NCBI GenBank assembly: GCA_031549085.1
Contig: JAVBQL010000020.1
Location: 3,326 to 67,325, forward strand
Length of the DNA stretch: 64,000 bases
Direction of reading: 5' to 3'
Origin: JAVBQL01 sp031549085
GTDB lineage: Bacteria; Spirochaetota; GWE2-31-10; MWDO01
Shown here: piece by piece, positions 16,100 through 26,356 of the stretch
Layout of the letters: each line of letters begins with the position of its first letter
How positions within the stretch are numbered: position 1 is the stretch's first letter
The notes under the pieces: model-generated
Database searches by the model: none
The model's input: the letters and a program-made list of their open reading frames with translations, nothing else
Told to the model about the DNA's origin: nothing
Translations under genes and position numbers: made by a program

Positions 16100-17036
16100 G
16101 ATATTCCCTCTAGTTTTTAATATTTTTATCCCATTTTTTTTAAAACAACCTTGTCAAACAATTGACCCTCCTCCCTTAATAGGGCATTGTTTAATAACTT
16201 GACTAAAGTTTGCTAAGTTTAAAATATTTTTACTGAAATTGGCTAAAAGAGGAGTCTATTATAATTAAATAATAAAATCTCTTTCATAAAGTAAAAAATA
16301 TTTTCTTCTAAGAACTAATATAATAGTTAATTCTTATGAAAAAGTATTTTTTTAAAACAGAGAGAGCTCAAAGGAATCTTATCAACAATTAAGATAGTTT
16401 CCACTATAACAACTGCTCTTTAAGCAAGGTATGAACTTTGTCCTTAAACTAGAAAGAGCAAAGTTATGAACAAGAGAAAATAGTACTTAAAATCTCTCTT
16501 TATGAAAGTTTAAGTATAAAAAACTATATCTAAAATAATATATTCACTATTTTAAAGGAGCAAACACTCTATTAAAACATCAAAAATTAGTTTTTTCATA
16601 TTTGGATTTAAAGCTGCTTTTTTTTAAAAAAGACACCTGCTAATCCATCTCTCTTAAGCCTAATATTTTCTAATCTTATTTACTAAATATAAAGTAGTAA
16701 AAAACAAATTAGAATATACCCTGCAACTATCAAATAAAATAAATTGCACATTTAAACGATACAAATTATTTATTAAATAATTACACTATACATACAAAAT
16801 CAATAACATTATACTCTAGTTTAATAATATTTTTGGGAAGAATCAATAGTTTTTTAAAAAAAAGTGATAAAAAAATAAGATTTTTTGCTATATTTAATCT
16901 AAAAAGAAAAAAAATAATAATTTTTTATAACTAAGTCTATATTTTAATTAGAAATAGTATAATTAAAGAGAAATTTAATTAACAAATAGAGATCTTGTAT
17001 GTGAAACAAATGGTTATTTTTAGCTGTTTAATTAGA
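16100..17036. other. Intergenic stretch without convincing genes
   Basis: 937 nt, AT-rich. I see a weak promoter-like TTGACT (16199-16204) and an imperfect structured stretch at about 16361-16510 (AGAGAGA pairing with TCTCTCT around smaller stems such as AACTTTG/CAAAGTT), but no ORF with a ribosome site and no clear terminator for a defined RNA. Confidence 0.4.
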
Positions 17037-19643
17037 TTATGGAGCTTGTTCTACCATATTTATTCTGATTGTTGATATTCTATTGTTGTTTGTATCAGTA
17101 ATATAGAGTGCTCTCTCAAAATCGACAGCCATCGCTTCAGGGGTTAAGAGTTCTCCATTGCCGCTTCCAACACTTCCAAAACTTCTAACAAAAGCCAGCT
17201 CTTTTGTATATCTTGAGAAGACCTGTACTCTAGAGCTTTTTCTCTCTAGTGTGTATATATAATTTTTATCCACATATATCCCAACAATATCTTCAAACTC
17301 GCCAGGATTAGCTCCCTCTCTTCCAAAACGAGAGTCAAACGCGAGAGTTTTTCTATCAAATATCTCTATCCTATTGTTACCTGTATTTGCGATATATATC
17401 TTATCTCTATCAGCATAGACCCCCTCTGGCTTATGGAGAGTTCCATCAACAAATCCATCCTCTCCAAAAACATTTAGGAAGTTTCCATCGAGATCAAAGA
17501 TTTGAATCCTATGATTATTTGTATCTGCAACAATTATATTCTCCTCATCTGCAAATACTCCCATAGGGAATCGAAACTTGCCCTCTCTTGTCCCCTCACT
17601 GCCAAACTCCAGTGTTGATGCTCCAAGTCTATTAAAGACAACAATTCGGCTATTATTGGTATCTGCAACATATAGGGAGTCTTTTGTCTTAAATAGGGCT
17701 GTTGGATTAAAGAGCTGACCAAGTGCAACTCCAGACTTTCCATCAAACATAGTTACAAAGTTTCCATTTTTATCTAGCACCTGAATTCTGTTGTTTCCAC
17801 TATCAGCTATATAGATCAAAGAGCGATCTACAGCTATACCTTTAGGCATATTAAACTCTTTTGGTTCTGGCTTTCTTGAACCAAATGTTGAAACAAAAGC
17901 ACCTGTATTAGAATTAAATATTGATATCCGGTTGTTCTCTGTGTCAGCAACATAGAAGTTGTTTTTATCTATTGTGATACCCTTAGGATATGCAAATTGC
18001 TCATCATCATCACCTCTCTCTCCAAGCTTCCCCGCAAAGTTGAATGGAGGCTCTTTATTGAATATTGTTATTCTGCTATTACCATAATCAACTACATATA
18101 GATATTGAACTCCAGCAACGAGCCCCTCTGGGTAGTAGAATTGTCCATCTCCACCGCCTTGAGAACCAATAGATGCTATTTTACCATGATCAAGCTCTTT
18201 TTTATCAAATATCTGAACTCTATGATTTCCACTGTCAGAAACATATAGATATTTATCATCAATAGCTATTTCACGTGGGTTATAAAAGTATCCTGTTTTA
18301 CGTCCCTTGCTGCCAAAAAAAGTTACATACTCATAAGTTTTTTTATCAATTATCTGCACTCTGCTATTGCCTGTCTCTATTATATATAGGTTCTTCTCAT
18401 CTACAGCTATACCTCTTGGGTTATTGAAGTAGCCCTCCATAAAAGTTTCAGTAATAGAGCCTATCGTTTTTACAAATTTTCCATTTTTTTCAAAAATTTG
18501 AATCCTATTATTATCAGAGTCAGCAATATATATAAACCTCTCATCTATATTTATTCCTTTTGGTCCATTAAATTTGCCATCAACAGTTCCCCACCCTCCA
18601 AAGTTATAGAGGAACTTATTATCTGTCTTTCTAAATACCTGTACCATATTATTATCTGTATCAAGAACATATATATTTTTATCATCTACACTTACAGAGT
18701 ATGGTTTGTTAAGTCTCCCCTCTCCACTGCTTCCAATATTACTTATAAAAGAGAATCTTGGCACTTTGGGAGGCTCAACATATATTACATAGTTTGTGAC
18801 AGCACCATCAAAATTGGTGTATAATATTTGTCTTAAGGTCGGATCTCGATTATAGATAAAGTCAACTTTTATATTTCCAAATTCAGATGAAACTTCAACT
18901 CTATTTCTACTGGAAGAGACCTCCTCCAACCCTTTTGGAAAAGCTTCAATATCTCCCTTTCCATCAGCATAAAAAATCTTTCCATCTCTTATAATTAAGG
19001 CTTTCTTATTTTGACTATTTGCTCTTGCATAGATTCCATTCCACTCTGCTGGAACTGTGGGAACAATTATTACTCTTTCAGGTGGCCCCTGTTCTATTGG
19101 CAAATTAGTGCTGCCCTCTGGAGAGACAATTAAACTGCCATCTTCAGGTTTTGCTTGTTCGCCCCCCAATATTTCCGCCGGTATCCCCTTAAGAACATCA
19201 AGTCCATATAATTTTACGGTTGTTGTGGTCGTTGATGATGTTGTTGTGGTTGTTCCAAGAGTTGACAAGTCTACATATGGTCTATATTTCAAAATTAGTG
19301 TTTTAGTGGAAGATGAGTAGAGAATAGAGCCATCTGCAAGTTTTGAAAATGAATATTCAACGCTATCCTCTTTTACGATAGCTCTGTCTGAATAGTAGTA
19401 TGCTTTGCTTCTCTTTTCCATAAATTTAGCAGGGAATAGCTCATCTCCAGTAATGGCAGAAAATATTTTGCCATCTCTTATATCCAATACTGCAAGTTCT
19501 GGCGAAGACTCTATCGAATATTTTCCATTCCAACTCTCTGGGATTCCATCTAACTCACCTAAATCACTCTTCATACAGCTGCAAGAGGAGAGTAAATAAA
19601 ATAGAACAATAAGAAAAACTACTTTGCCTAATCCTATTTTCAC
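17037..19643 (-). CDS. NHL-repeat lipoprotein with duplicated N-terminal domain
   Basis: 868 residues from the GTG at 19643 (AAGGG 10 nt upstream); the longer frame to 19772 has no signal peptide at its start. Lipobox LLSSC (Cys about 21-23). Two related domains of about 90 residues, opening ESWNGKYS and AEWNGIYA and each carrying RDGKIF, are joined by a linker rich in Thr and Ser (TTTTTSSTTTTTV). From about residue 300 come twelve NHL repeats, each ending like DNNRIQIF, GNSRVQII or NNHRIQIF, enough for two six-bladed propellers. NHL propellers bind protein, RNA or sugar; secreted ones are often surface-bound. Expected on the periplasmic or outer surface. Single gene. Confidence 0.85.
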   Translation of the reverse strand: MKIGLGKVVFLIVLFYLLSSCSCMKSDLGELDGIPESWNGKYSIESSPELAVLDIRDGKIFSAITGDELFPAKFMEKRSKAYYYSDRAIVKEDSVEYSFSKLADGSILYSSSTKTLILKYRPYVDLSTLGTTTTTSSTTTTTVKLYGLDVLKGIPAEILGGEQAKPEDGSLIVSPEGSTNLPIEQGPPERVIIVPTVPAEWNGIYARANSQNKKALIIRDGKIFYADGKGDIEAFPKGLEEVSSSRNRVEVSSEFGNIKVDFIYNRDPTLRQILYTNFDGAVTNYVIYVEPPKVPRFSFISNIGSSGEGRLNKPYSVSVDDKNIYVLDTDNNMVQVFRKTDNKFLYNFGGWGTVDGKFNGPKGINIDERFIYIADSDNNRIQIFEKNGKFVKTIGSITETFMEGYFNNPRGIAVDEKNLYIIETGNSRVQIIDKKTYEYVTFFGSKGRKTGYFYNPREIAIDDKYLYVSDSGNHRVQIFDKKELDHGKIASIGSQGGGDGQFYYPEGLVAGVQYLYVVDYGNSRITIFNKEPPFNFAGKLGERGDDDEQFAYPKGITIDKNNFYVADTENNRISIFNSNTGAFVSTFGSRKPEPKEFNMPKGIAVDRSLIYIADSGNNRIQVLDKNGNFVTMFDGKSGVALGQLFNPTALFKTKDSLYVADTNNSRIVVFNRLGASTLEFGSEGTREGKFRFPMGVFADEENIIVADTNNHRIQIFDLDGNFLNVFGEDGFVDGTLHKPEGVYADRDKIYIANTGNNRIEIFDRKTLAFDSRFGREGANPGEFEDIVGIYVDKNYIYTLERKSSRVQVFSRYTKELAFVRSFGSVGSGNGELLTPEAMAVDFERALYITDTNNNRISTIRINMVEQAP

Positions 19644-19810
19644 CTTTAGACAACCCTTAATTATATAATTTAAAGTTAACTCTTTTTCAAAAAAAATAGT
19701 TCTAAAAACAAAAAAAACAAACAGTAATTTATGGACTGTTTTTATAACTATTCTCTTTAAAATGAACCTCACTATTTTATTAAATATGATTTGGCATTAT
19801 ATCATAAAAA

Positions 19811-20785
19811 CTAATTCGCTTCCACTAATTTTCCATCACTATCATACTCTAGGTAGTAATTTGCAACAATTTTTTCACCATTTTTCGATATTTCTACTCC
19901 ACTCTTACCATCTAAAAAAACACTTTTCATCTTCCCATTTTCATGGTAGTCAACAAGTGTGGCATCACTTATAGTTGCTCCATCAGGGGTCGCTATATTT
20001 GAGTTGTTTGCCAATAAAATATGTACTAAATTATTCTCGTCAAACCTTATCAGGCTGACCATTGCCCTCTGTTTATCTGGAAGGTTTATCTCAGTAATTG
20101 GGGTTACAACCTCCCTAATTGTTCCATTATCATTATAGAAAACGATCTCCCCAGCGACCTTCTCACCATTTGGCATTGTGACCTTCTCTCCTCTAAAAAG
20201 CCAAGCTCTATCTATATTTCCATTCTCATTAAACCTAACTTCAGAAGAGAGAAGCCACTCGCCATTTGGCATAACTGTCTTTTGATTGGCCAATGGAAAA
20301 ATAGACTCAATTTTTGTATCTTCATAGTAGGATATTGCATATATCTTCGAATTTTGTCCATCTGGAAGAGTAAGAGAGAAGCCTTCATTTGAAGCAATTA
20401 ACTTTTTTAATGCTCCATTAAAGTGATATGCAACCTCTATAACATTATCCAGCTTTTGCATTGTATGTATCTCAATTTTTGATTTACTATCTCTATTTAT
20501 AAATGCCTCTTTAATATTTCCATTGTCATAGTATGAGATATAGTCAATTCCTGCCTTGTTTTTATCAGGAAAAGTTACAGTAACCTTCTCCTCTTTAGGA
20601 ATAACTACTGATTTTAAAACCCCTCTTCCATAATATACAATATTGGTAGCCAAAACTTTTTGTCCATCTGGAAGTGTTACCTCTTGATAAGGAGAATTTT
20701 CCTCAATTTTTACCTCTGTCTTCTCTGTAGTTTTACACCCTACAAAAAGTAATATAAATAGCAAGCAAACAATAACATTTCTCAT
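19811..20785 (-). CDS. LP-x-G repeat lipoprotein
   Basis: 324 residues. Lipobox LFVGC (Cys about residue 17), then eight to nine repeats including TLPDGQKVLATNIVYYGRGV, LPDGQNSKIYAISYYEDTKI, MPNGEWLLSSEVRFNENGNI and MPNGEKVAGEIVFYNDNGTI, closing with NYYLEYDSDGKLVEAN. Longest lipidated member of the family here and the one with the most regular repeats, so the best type sequence for a profile. GAGGAA ribosome site before ATG. Follows the NHL lipoprotein gene's 5' end by 167 nt on the same strand. Function unknown. Confidence 0.8.
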   Translation of the reverse strand: MRNVIVCLLFILLFVGCKTTEKTEVKIEENSPYQEVTLPDGQKVLATNIVYYGRGVLKSVVIPKEEKVTVTFPDKNKAGIDYISYYDNGNIKEAFINRDSKSKIEIHTMQKLDNVIEVAYHFNGALKKLIASNEGFSLTLPDGQNSKIYAISYYEDTKIESIFPLANQKTVMPNGEWLLSSEVRFNENGNIDRAWLFRGEKVTMPNGEKVAGEIVFYNDNGTIREVVTPITEINLPDKQRAMVSLIRFDENNLVHILLANNSNIATPDGATISDATLVDYHENGKMKSVFLDGKSGVEISKNGEKIVANYYLEYDSDGKLVEAN

Positions 20786-21151
20786 ACTAATTCCTCTATA
20801 AATAAGGGTTTGTTAAAAAAAACATCTCTATATTTTCGTATATAATCACTTAAAATCTTTAATTATTTAAAACTTATTAACTAATAAGTTCTACTCTCTC
20901 TCTATGTTTATTAATGTTTTTTTAGAATTGTTTTCTTTTAAAAAAGTCATTTGTCTATAATAAAGAATATATGTTTATTTTGTTATAAAAACAATACTCT
21001 AAAAATAATATATATATTGTTGCTATTATTTGTAAATAATTATTTTTTATATAAAAAAAGATTGATTTTTATATACAAAAATGATACTATTTTTTAAAAA
21101 TAAAAGTAAAATAGGCTTGATTTAGTAGATAAAAATTACTAAATTAAGTTT

Positions 21152-21225
21152 AAGAATAGTTATAAAACTTATTATTTATCTTAAATTGTCTAACCACCAT
21201 ACAGTTTAAGATGGGTGAGTTTTTT
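21152..21225 (+). ncRNA. Possible short RNA with promoter and terminator-like end
   Basis: TTGATT (21117-21122), 17 nt, TAAATT (21140-21145) is promoter-like. ATCTTAAATTGT (21178-21189) pairs with ACAGTTTAAGAT (21201-21212), and a T6 run follows at 21220-21225, seven nt after the stem. No ORF. Confidence 0.3.
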
Positions 21226-21252
21226 ATATAGTTGGTCTTCATTATTATTCCT

Positions 21253-21370
21253 TATGAAGCATAATGAATTGAATCAATAATATTTTAATTAATAATGTTT
21301 GTTTTGTTAAATGATTTACTAAAATTAACTTTGGTTAGAATATTGTTGGTTTGAGATTATGCTTCTTATA
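21253..21370. other. 118-nt inverted-repeat element
   Basis: TATGAAGCATAAT (21253-21265) pairs with ATTATGCTTCTTA (21356-21368), 12 of 13. Size and plan match the other long hairpins of the window; no CCATAAA core. Confidence 0.4.
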
Positions 21371-21413
21371 TTTTTATGGTATACATTTTTCTTAAATATA
21401 GAAAAATAAGACC

Positions 21414-21513
21414 AAATAAGCAAGCCCACAATTGGCAATTGTTAAGTATGCTCTTTTGTATACAAATAGAGTATACTAACTTTTAAAATGTCCTATTGTG
21501 GGTTTGTTTATTT
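21414..21513 (+). ncRNA. 100-nt element closed by a 19-bp stem
   Basis: AAATAAGCAAGCCCACAAT (21414-21432) pairs with ATTGTGGGTTTGTTTATTT (21495-21513) at all 19 positions, two of them G-U on the plus strand. A second stem inside joins GTTAAGTATGCTCT and AGAGTATACTAAC with one bulge and one more G-U. All wobbles are G-U only in the rightward transcript, which favours an RNA role in that direction. It lies 165 nt before the DUF2271 gene; no strong promoter was found. Confidence 0.45.
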
Positions 21514-21677
21514 CTAAGCCAATATTTTTAAAATAGTCTTATATAAAAATATTGTTTTTTTATGATAATATTTTATGAATATGTTATACTTTATATAAGT
21601 TGAGGGAGAAAAAGAGGGCAATAGAACCTCTATTTAACTAACTTATTGGTGTTAGCAAATAAAAAGGAGGAATAGTA

Positions 21678-22241
21678 ATGAAGAAAAAAATCTTAACTAT
21701 TCTCATGACTCTAACTATTTTATTATCTGTAAATGCAACAGACAATAATCAAAAGAGTGAAGGTGGTGGGGACTTAACTCTACAGTATGATCTCTATAGA
21801 ATAAATAAGATGGGAAGCAATCAAATTGCTATCTGGGTAGAAGATACAAATGGAAACTATATCAACACGATATATGCAACAAGGTTTACAGCAAAAGGTG
21901 GCTATGCCAAGAGAGCAACATCACTTCCAACATGGGTTAAACAATCAAAAGTAGATAAGATGACAAAACAAGAGGTTGATACAATATCCAAAGCTACCAA
22001 AAAAGCTGGAAAAATTACAATAAACTGGAGCTGTGTTAACAACAAGGGAGAAAAACTTCCAAAGGGTGACTACATATTGAAAATAGAAGGAAATATATAT
22101 CAAGATAATATGATTATGTATAGCGGACAATTTGAGGTTGGTGGGGATAATATAACTGTTGCCCTATCTCCAACCTACTCATCAGAGAGTGCAAAAGATT
22201 TTAAACTAATAGAAAATGTTACAATCAGTTATTCAAAATAG
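21678..22241 (+). CDS. DUF2271-family secreted protein
   Basis: 187 residues. Signal peptide (residues 1-21, ILTILMTLTILLSVNA) then a single DUF2271-like domain: NQIAIWVEDTNGNYINTIYA, the LPTWVKQ segment, VDTISKATKKAGKITINWSC, GEKLPKGDYILKIEGN and a final beta strand. DUF2271 proteins are periplasmic, often next to FMN-linked or thiamine-biosynthesis (ApbE-like) proteins; none is seen here. Excellent ribosome site (AAGGAGG). The leader contains a small AGAGG/CCTCT hairpin and a TTAAC/GTTAG hairpin. A bidirectional terminator follows. Confidence 0.8.
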   Translation: MKKKILTILMTLTILLSVNATDNNQKSEGGGDLTLQYDLYRINKMGSNQIAIWVEDTNGNYINTIYATRFTAKGGYAKRATSLPTWVKQSKVDKMTKQEVDTISKATKKAGKITINWSCVNNKGEKLPKGDYILKIEGNIYQDNMIMYSGQFEVGGDNITVALSPTYSSESAKDFKLIENVTISYSK

Positions 22242-22250
22242 GTAATAATA

Positions 22251-22282
22251 AAAAACTCTCTTTTATGAAAGAGAGTTTTTTT
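22251..22282. terminator. Bidirectional terminator
   Basis: AAAAACTCTCTTT/AAAGAGAGTTTTT with T-runs on both strands, placed between the convergent DUF2271 and WG-repeat genes. Confidence 0.85.
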
Positions 22283-22293
22283 AGTTTTAAATA

Positions 22294-23436
22294 TTAGTTC
22301 TTAATTTGAATTTTATAGACAGCAACCTCTTTCTCTACAATAGAGAGTCTGCCATTTTTATCGAAGTTCTTCTCAAGCTTAACGAAGACACCATTATAGC
22401 TTGCCAAAGCAACCCCATCAACAAAATCTTCTAGATCTTTATATTTAGGTGATACAACCTCAACACCCTTCTTGTTAACAAAACCATACTTCCCATCTAT
22501 CGCCACAACAGCAAATCCATCATGGAAGTTTTTAGTCATATCATATTTTACAGGTGTAATTCTCTCACCTGTACTAGAGATATATCCCCATTTGCTGTTT
22601 AATCTTACAGAGAGAACATTTTCTCCTGCAAACTCTATTTGATCATATGTTAATGGAACAACCTCTATTCCACTTGTATTTATAAGTCCCCATTTTGAAT
22701 CCAACATAACAGGGGCAACTCCATCAACAAAGCTCCATATTTCACTATACCTCGGGATAACGATCTCAACACCTTTATTATTAATAATTCCATATTTCTG
22801 TTTACTGTCTTGATCTTCAACACTAACTTTTGCAGCACCATTAATAAAACCATTGATCTCGTCATATTTAACTGCGGTAAGCTGTTTTCCTGTGTCGTCA
22901 ATAAGCCCCCACTTATTTTTTATTCTAACCATAGCAACACCATCAACAAAGTCTGTAACATAATCGTACTTTGGAGGAATAATCTCTTTACCTTCTCTGT
23001 CAATATATCCCATTTTATAATTCAAATTGACCAATGCCAAACCATTATCGCCAAACTCATAGACCTTATTATATTTAGCAGGGACAACCTCTTTCCCTGC
23101 AGGATTTATCAAGCCATATTTTCCTTTATAGCCTCCATATTTAAATAGAGCCAAGCCATCTACAAAGCTATATATAAAATCATACTTGACCTCTGCAATC
23201 TCTTTTCCTGTCTCATCAACTAAACCATATAAGTTGTTTCCATCCTTGCCACGAATAGCAACTATAGCGGCACCATCTTTAAAATTGGAGATATCGCTAT
23301 ATTTTGCACTAACTACGGTTTTGCCGCTTTGATCTTTCAGTCCATACTTGCCACCACTGTGAAACTTAGTAAGTTCATCAGAGTAGACAAATTGGATAGA
23401 AACGAGCATCATGAAAATTACCATTTTTTTTATCAT
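22294..23436 (-). CDS. Secreted WG-repeat protein
   Basis: 380 residues from ATG 23436, 6 nt after AAGGAG; the upstream frame to 23493 would have a poor signal peptide. Signal peptide of about 19 residues (MIKKMVIFMMLVSIQFVYS), no lipobox. Then about ten WG/KYG repeats such as KYGLINPAGKEVVPAKYNKV, KWGLIDDTGKQLTAVKYDEI and KWGYISSTGERITPVKYDMT. Likely periplasmic or exported. Promoter TTGACT, 17 nt, TAAATT at 23572-23544. Function unknown. Confidence 0.85.
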   Translation of the reverse strand: MIKKMVIFMMLVSIQFVYSDELTKFHSGGKYGLKDQSGKTVVSAKYSDISNFKDGAAIVAIRGKDGNNLYGLVDETGKEIAEVKYDFIYSFVDGLALFKYGGYKGKYGLINPAGKEVVPAKYNKVYEFGDNGLALVNLNYKMGYIDREGKEIIPPKYDYVTDFVDGVAMVRIKNKWGLIDDTGKQLTAVKYDEINGFINGAAKVSVEDQDSKQKYGIINNKGVEIVIPRYSEIWSFVDGVAPVMLDSKWGLINTSGIEVVPLTYDQIEFAGENVLSVRLNSKWGYISSTGERITPVKYDMTKNFHDGFAVVAIDGKYGFVNKKGVEVVSPKYKDLEDFVDGVALASYNGVFVKLEKNFDKNGRLSIVEKEVAVYKIQIKN

Positions 23437-23543
23437 TTTCATCTCCTTTTTAACCTTAACTTCTACTCTATTATTATAGAAGATAAGATTCAAAAACCTC
23501 CTAACAACCTATTTTGAATATAAAAACCTAAAATGTTACACAA

Positions 23544-23572
23544 AATTTAATTTAAAAACTAAGATAAGTCAA
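23544..23572 (-). promoter_or_regulatory. Promoter of the secreted WG gene
   Basis: TTGACT (23572-23567), 17 nt, TAAATT (23549-23544) on the minus strand, about 110 nt before the start codon. Confidence 0.5.
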
Positions 23573-23769
23573 TATTTGGAGGAGTATATTTTTATAGTTT
23601 TTTTCTAAAATAGAAATATTATACATAGACAAAAGTTATAATAACATATCTCTACCTATAATATATTAAGATTCGGTTAATCCATAAATAAAAGTTGATA
23701 TTTATACATAAAAATATTCTTAAAAGCCTAATTTTTTTTATGTTTAGATATAAAAAGTAGTGAAACATA

Positions 23770-25893
23770 TTAGGTTTTAAATTTGTTGGCAATCTGAGAT
23801 ACATTTAAAATATTAACCTTATTCTGTTCTGAAAGTTTATCAACCTCATTTGCAGAGTGTAAAATCATGCTGCTTCCATCTCTAATTAGATCCATTGAAT
23901 CTTTAATTGTTGTTGTTAAAGAGTTAAGCTTTGTAATTGACTGCGATATTATAATATTATTTGCTGTCATATTTTCTGCTTTATTAAAGACCTCTTCAGC
24001 AATTGTTCTTGTCTCTTTTAATATCTGCAAAATTTTTGTTGTCTCAAGGGATTGATCTTTCATGCTGGATCTTATTGTTCTTGAAACATAGTCAACAGAC
24101 TCTACTGTACTCATTACAGATACAAAAGCCTGCATTGTGTCTCCACTAAAATCAACAGCCTCCTTGATCTGATCCTTTATCTCAGTAAGCCACTTTCCAA
24201 TAAGCTTTGAGTGGGATCTCGTATCTTCAGAGAGTCTTCTAATCTCATCAGCAACAACAGAGAAGCCAAGCCCAAATTCCCCAGCATGTGCCGCCTCAAT
24301 GGTTGCATTCATAGATAGAAGGCTTGTTTGGTTTGCGATATTTTTAATAAGATTATTTGCATTCATAAGATTTGTAGATTTATCTGAAATATCATTAATT
24401 AACTCAACAATCTGATGGAACATTGTCTCTCCATTTTTTGCAGTACCACGCAACTGATCAAAGCTGCTGACAGATTCACTCTCAAGAAAGCTGGTCATCT
24501 CCTGTATTTTTGTAACCATAGATTCAACCAGCTCCGATGTCTTTTTGATCTTTTTTGTCTGCGTCTCTATCAAACCATGAAGATCTGTGATCTCCCCCTG
24601 AGTCTCAGTTATAACATCAACAACAGAGTCTGTTGTTACAACCTGATCTTTTATTCTCTCTTTTGTTAAATCAATTCTTTTATCAATAGTATAGATCTCA
24701 ACATTTGTTGTAGAGGCAATATCCGAAAGAAGAATTCCTGATGTCTCAAGCTCCTTCATATTTTGTAATATCAACTCTATCATATGTTTAAAACTATCTA
24801 TAAATGTATTAAATCTACCCGATGTATCTCCAATCTCATCATCATTAGGCTTTACCTCCAGCCTTGGTCTTAAATCGCCCTCTGTCATTTTCGAGATGGT
24901 AACAAATATGCTCTTCATTCTTTTGACAACAAACTCATTCAAGAGTGAGTAGACCACAATTGCAAGCAGTATAACAGATATTATTGTTACAAAAGTAGTG
25001 AAACTTAGAGCATTATATAGATCTGAAGATACAAGTGCCCCTCTGTCAATAGAGGAGAGCAGATACCAAGGTTTTGATGTCATCTTAACATAGGCAGCAA
25101 TGTTTGTTACTTTCTTCTTATCTTTTCCATCATTTTCTGTACTTGTATATTCAAAAACTCCATAGCTGCTGCTTTTTGAACGGCTACTAAAATCATCAAA
25201 ATATGAATATACATTCTTTATATTGGAAAGAATGTATCTAGGATTTTGATGAACAATTATTGTTCCATCACTCTTAAAGAGAGTGATATTTCCCTCATTT
25301 TTAAAAAACCTCTTATCAACAACTAAAAAGGTGAGATAGTTTGATATATCTATCATTGAAATAAAGTATCCAATGGTTGCATTACTTTTATCTTTTATTG
25401 CAACAGCAACTGGAAATACTAAAATATTTTTCTCTCTCTTTAAAATTTCTATATCAGAATCCCTTGTATATGTAACATTCTTATCAAGAAAAAGCCCCCT
25501 CATGTATGGCTTATCTTTGACACTCTCTCCAATCACATCTTTATTATCTGAAGCAATAATTATTCCACGTTCACTGGCAAAAGAGATACTATTTATAAAC
25601 TGATTATCATTAGCGAGTTTTGTTAAATATTTTGTTAAGGTTTCATTGTTTCTCTGCTCTATTGCATCTATTGTTGTTGATGAGTTTGCCATTAGTATTG
25701 TCTGTTTTATAATTGAGTCTATGGCAAAGGTCATATATTTTTCCAAATCCATTGTAGATGAGAGTAGAAAGCCCTCCATTTTTTCCCTTACAGGCTTTCT
25801 ATAGTTGCCATTTATAATAATTATAGAACGAACAACCATAATAACAATTATACATATAATTATTGGAATATTTATTTTTGTATTCAGCTTCAT
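23770..25893 (-). CDS. Methyl-accepting chemotaxis protein
   Basis: 707 residues. First membrane helix (about 8-28), a periplasmic ligand domain of about 265 residues with dCache/PAS-like strands (IGYFISMIDISNYLTF and similar), second helix (about 298-320), a HAMP linker, then a long coiled-coil signalling domain. The conserved CheA/CheW-binding hairpin is near residues 535-570: NQTSLLSMNATIEAAHAGEF, then GLGFSVVADEIRRLSE. It senses a small molecule and controls the chemotaxis kinase. TAGGAT upstream of the ATG. Single gene. Shows the organism is motile or at least has chemosensory signalling. Confidence 0.95.
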   Translation of the reverse strand: MKLNTKINIPIIICIIVIMVVRSIIIINGNYRKPVREKMEGFLLSSTMDLEKYMTFAIDSIIKQTILMANSSTTIDAIEQRNNETLTKYLTKLANDNQFINSISFASERGIIIASDNKDVIGESVKDKPYMRGLFLDKNVTYTRDSDIEILKREKNILVFPVAVAIKDKSNATIGYFISMIDISNYLTFLVVDKRFFKNEGNITLFKSDGTIIVHQNPRYILSNIKNVYSYFDDFSSRSKSSSYGVFEYTSTENDGKDKKKVTNIAAYVKMTSKPWYLLSSIDRGALVSSDLYNALSFTTFVTIISVILLAIVVYSLLNEFVVKRMKSIFVTISKMTEGDLRPRLEVKPNDDEIGDTSGRFNTFIDSFKHMIELILQNMKELETSGILLSDIASTTNVEIYTIDKRIDLTKERIKDQVVTTDSVVDVITETQGEITDLHGLIETQTKKIKKTSELVESMVTKIQEMTSFLESESVSSFDQLRGTAKNGETMFHQIVELINDISDKSTNLMNANNLIKNIANQTSLLSMNATIEAAHAGEFGLGFSVVADEIRRLSEDTRSHSKLIGKWLTEIKDQIKEAVDFSGDTMQAFVSVMSTVESVDYVSRTIRSSMKDQSLETTKILQILKETRTIAEEVFNKAENMTANNIIISQSITKLNSLTTTIKDSMDLIRDGSSMILHSANEVDKLSEQNKVNILNVSQIANKFKT

Positions 25894-26098
25894 AATTTTA
25901 AAATCCTAATTTTCTTTAGTTATTCCATAGATATAAAAGAGCTCTTATTAAATATGATAAATTATAACATAATAGCCCTCTTTTCTCAAAGAAAAGGTTT
26001 TATAAAATCAAGAATAATATTATCTAAAAAAGATGATTTGCTATTTATATGATAAATATATTTCAAAATATATCAAAATATGTAATCTAATGAAAGAT

Positions 26099-26195
26099 AA
26101 AAAGATCCATAAAACAAATCTGATCTAGCTTAAGCCTCTCTTTTGAGACAATGAGAAAAAGAGTGCCTAAAGCATAATATTTTATGGATCTTTTT
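26099..26195. ncRNA. 97-nt element closed by a perfect 16-bp stem
   Basis: AAAAAGATCCATAAAA (26099-26114) is the exact reverse complement of 26180-26195. T-runs follow on both strands (T6 rightward). An inner stem joins CTCTTTT with AAAAGAG. Shares the ATCCATAAAA core with other elements. A shorter hairpin AAGGCT/AGCCTT (26197-26236) is adjacent. No strong promoter seen. Confidence 0.45.
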
Positions 26196-26356
26196 TAAGG
26201 CTCTATAAAATAAAAAGTGATATTATAAAAGCCTTAAAAAAGATAAAATTTCTTATGTATCTTATTTAAGTATATTTTAAACTACCAAATATTGAATTAT
26301 GTTCTATAAAAATATTCTAAAGACTATTTTAGACAATTGTAATGGTGATGCTCTAT

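Noticed and set aside
16361..16510. Structured RNA between the WG and NHL genes
   Set aside because: Stems are short and interrupted and no promoter-terminator pair frames them; kept only as a note on the intergenic region.
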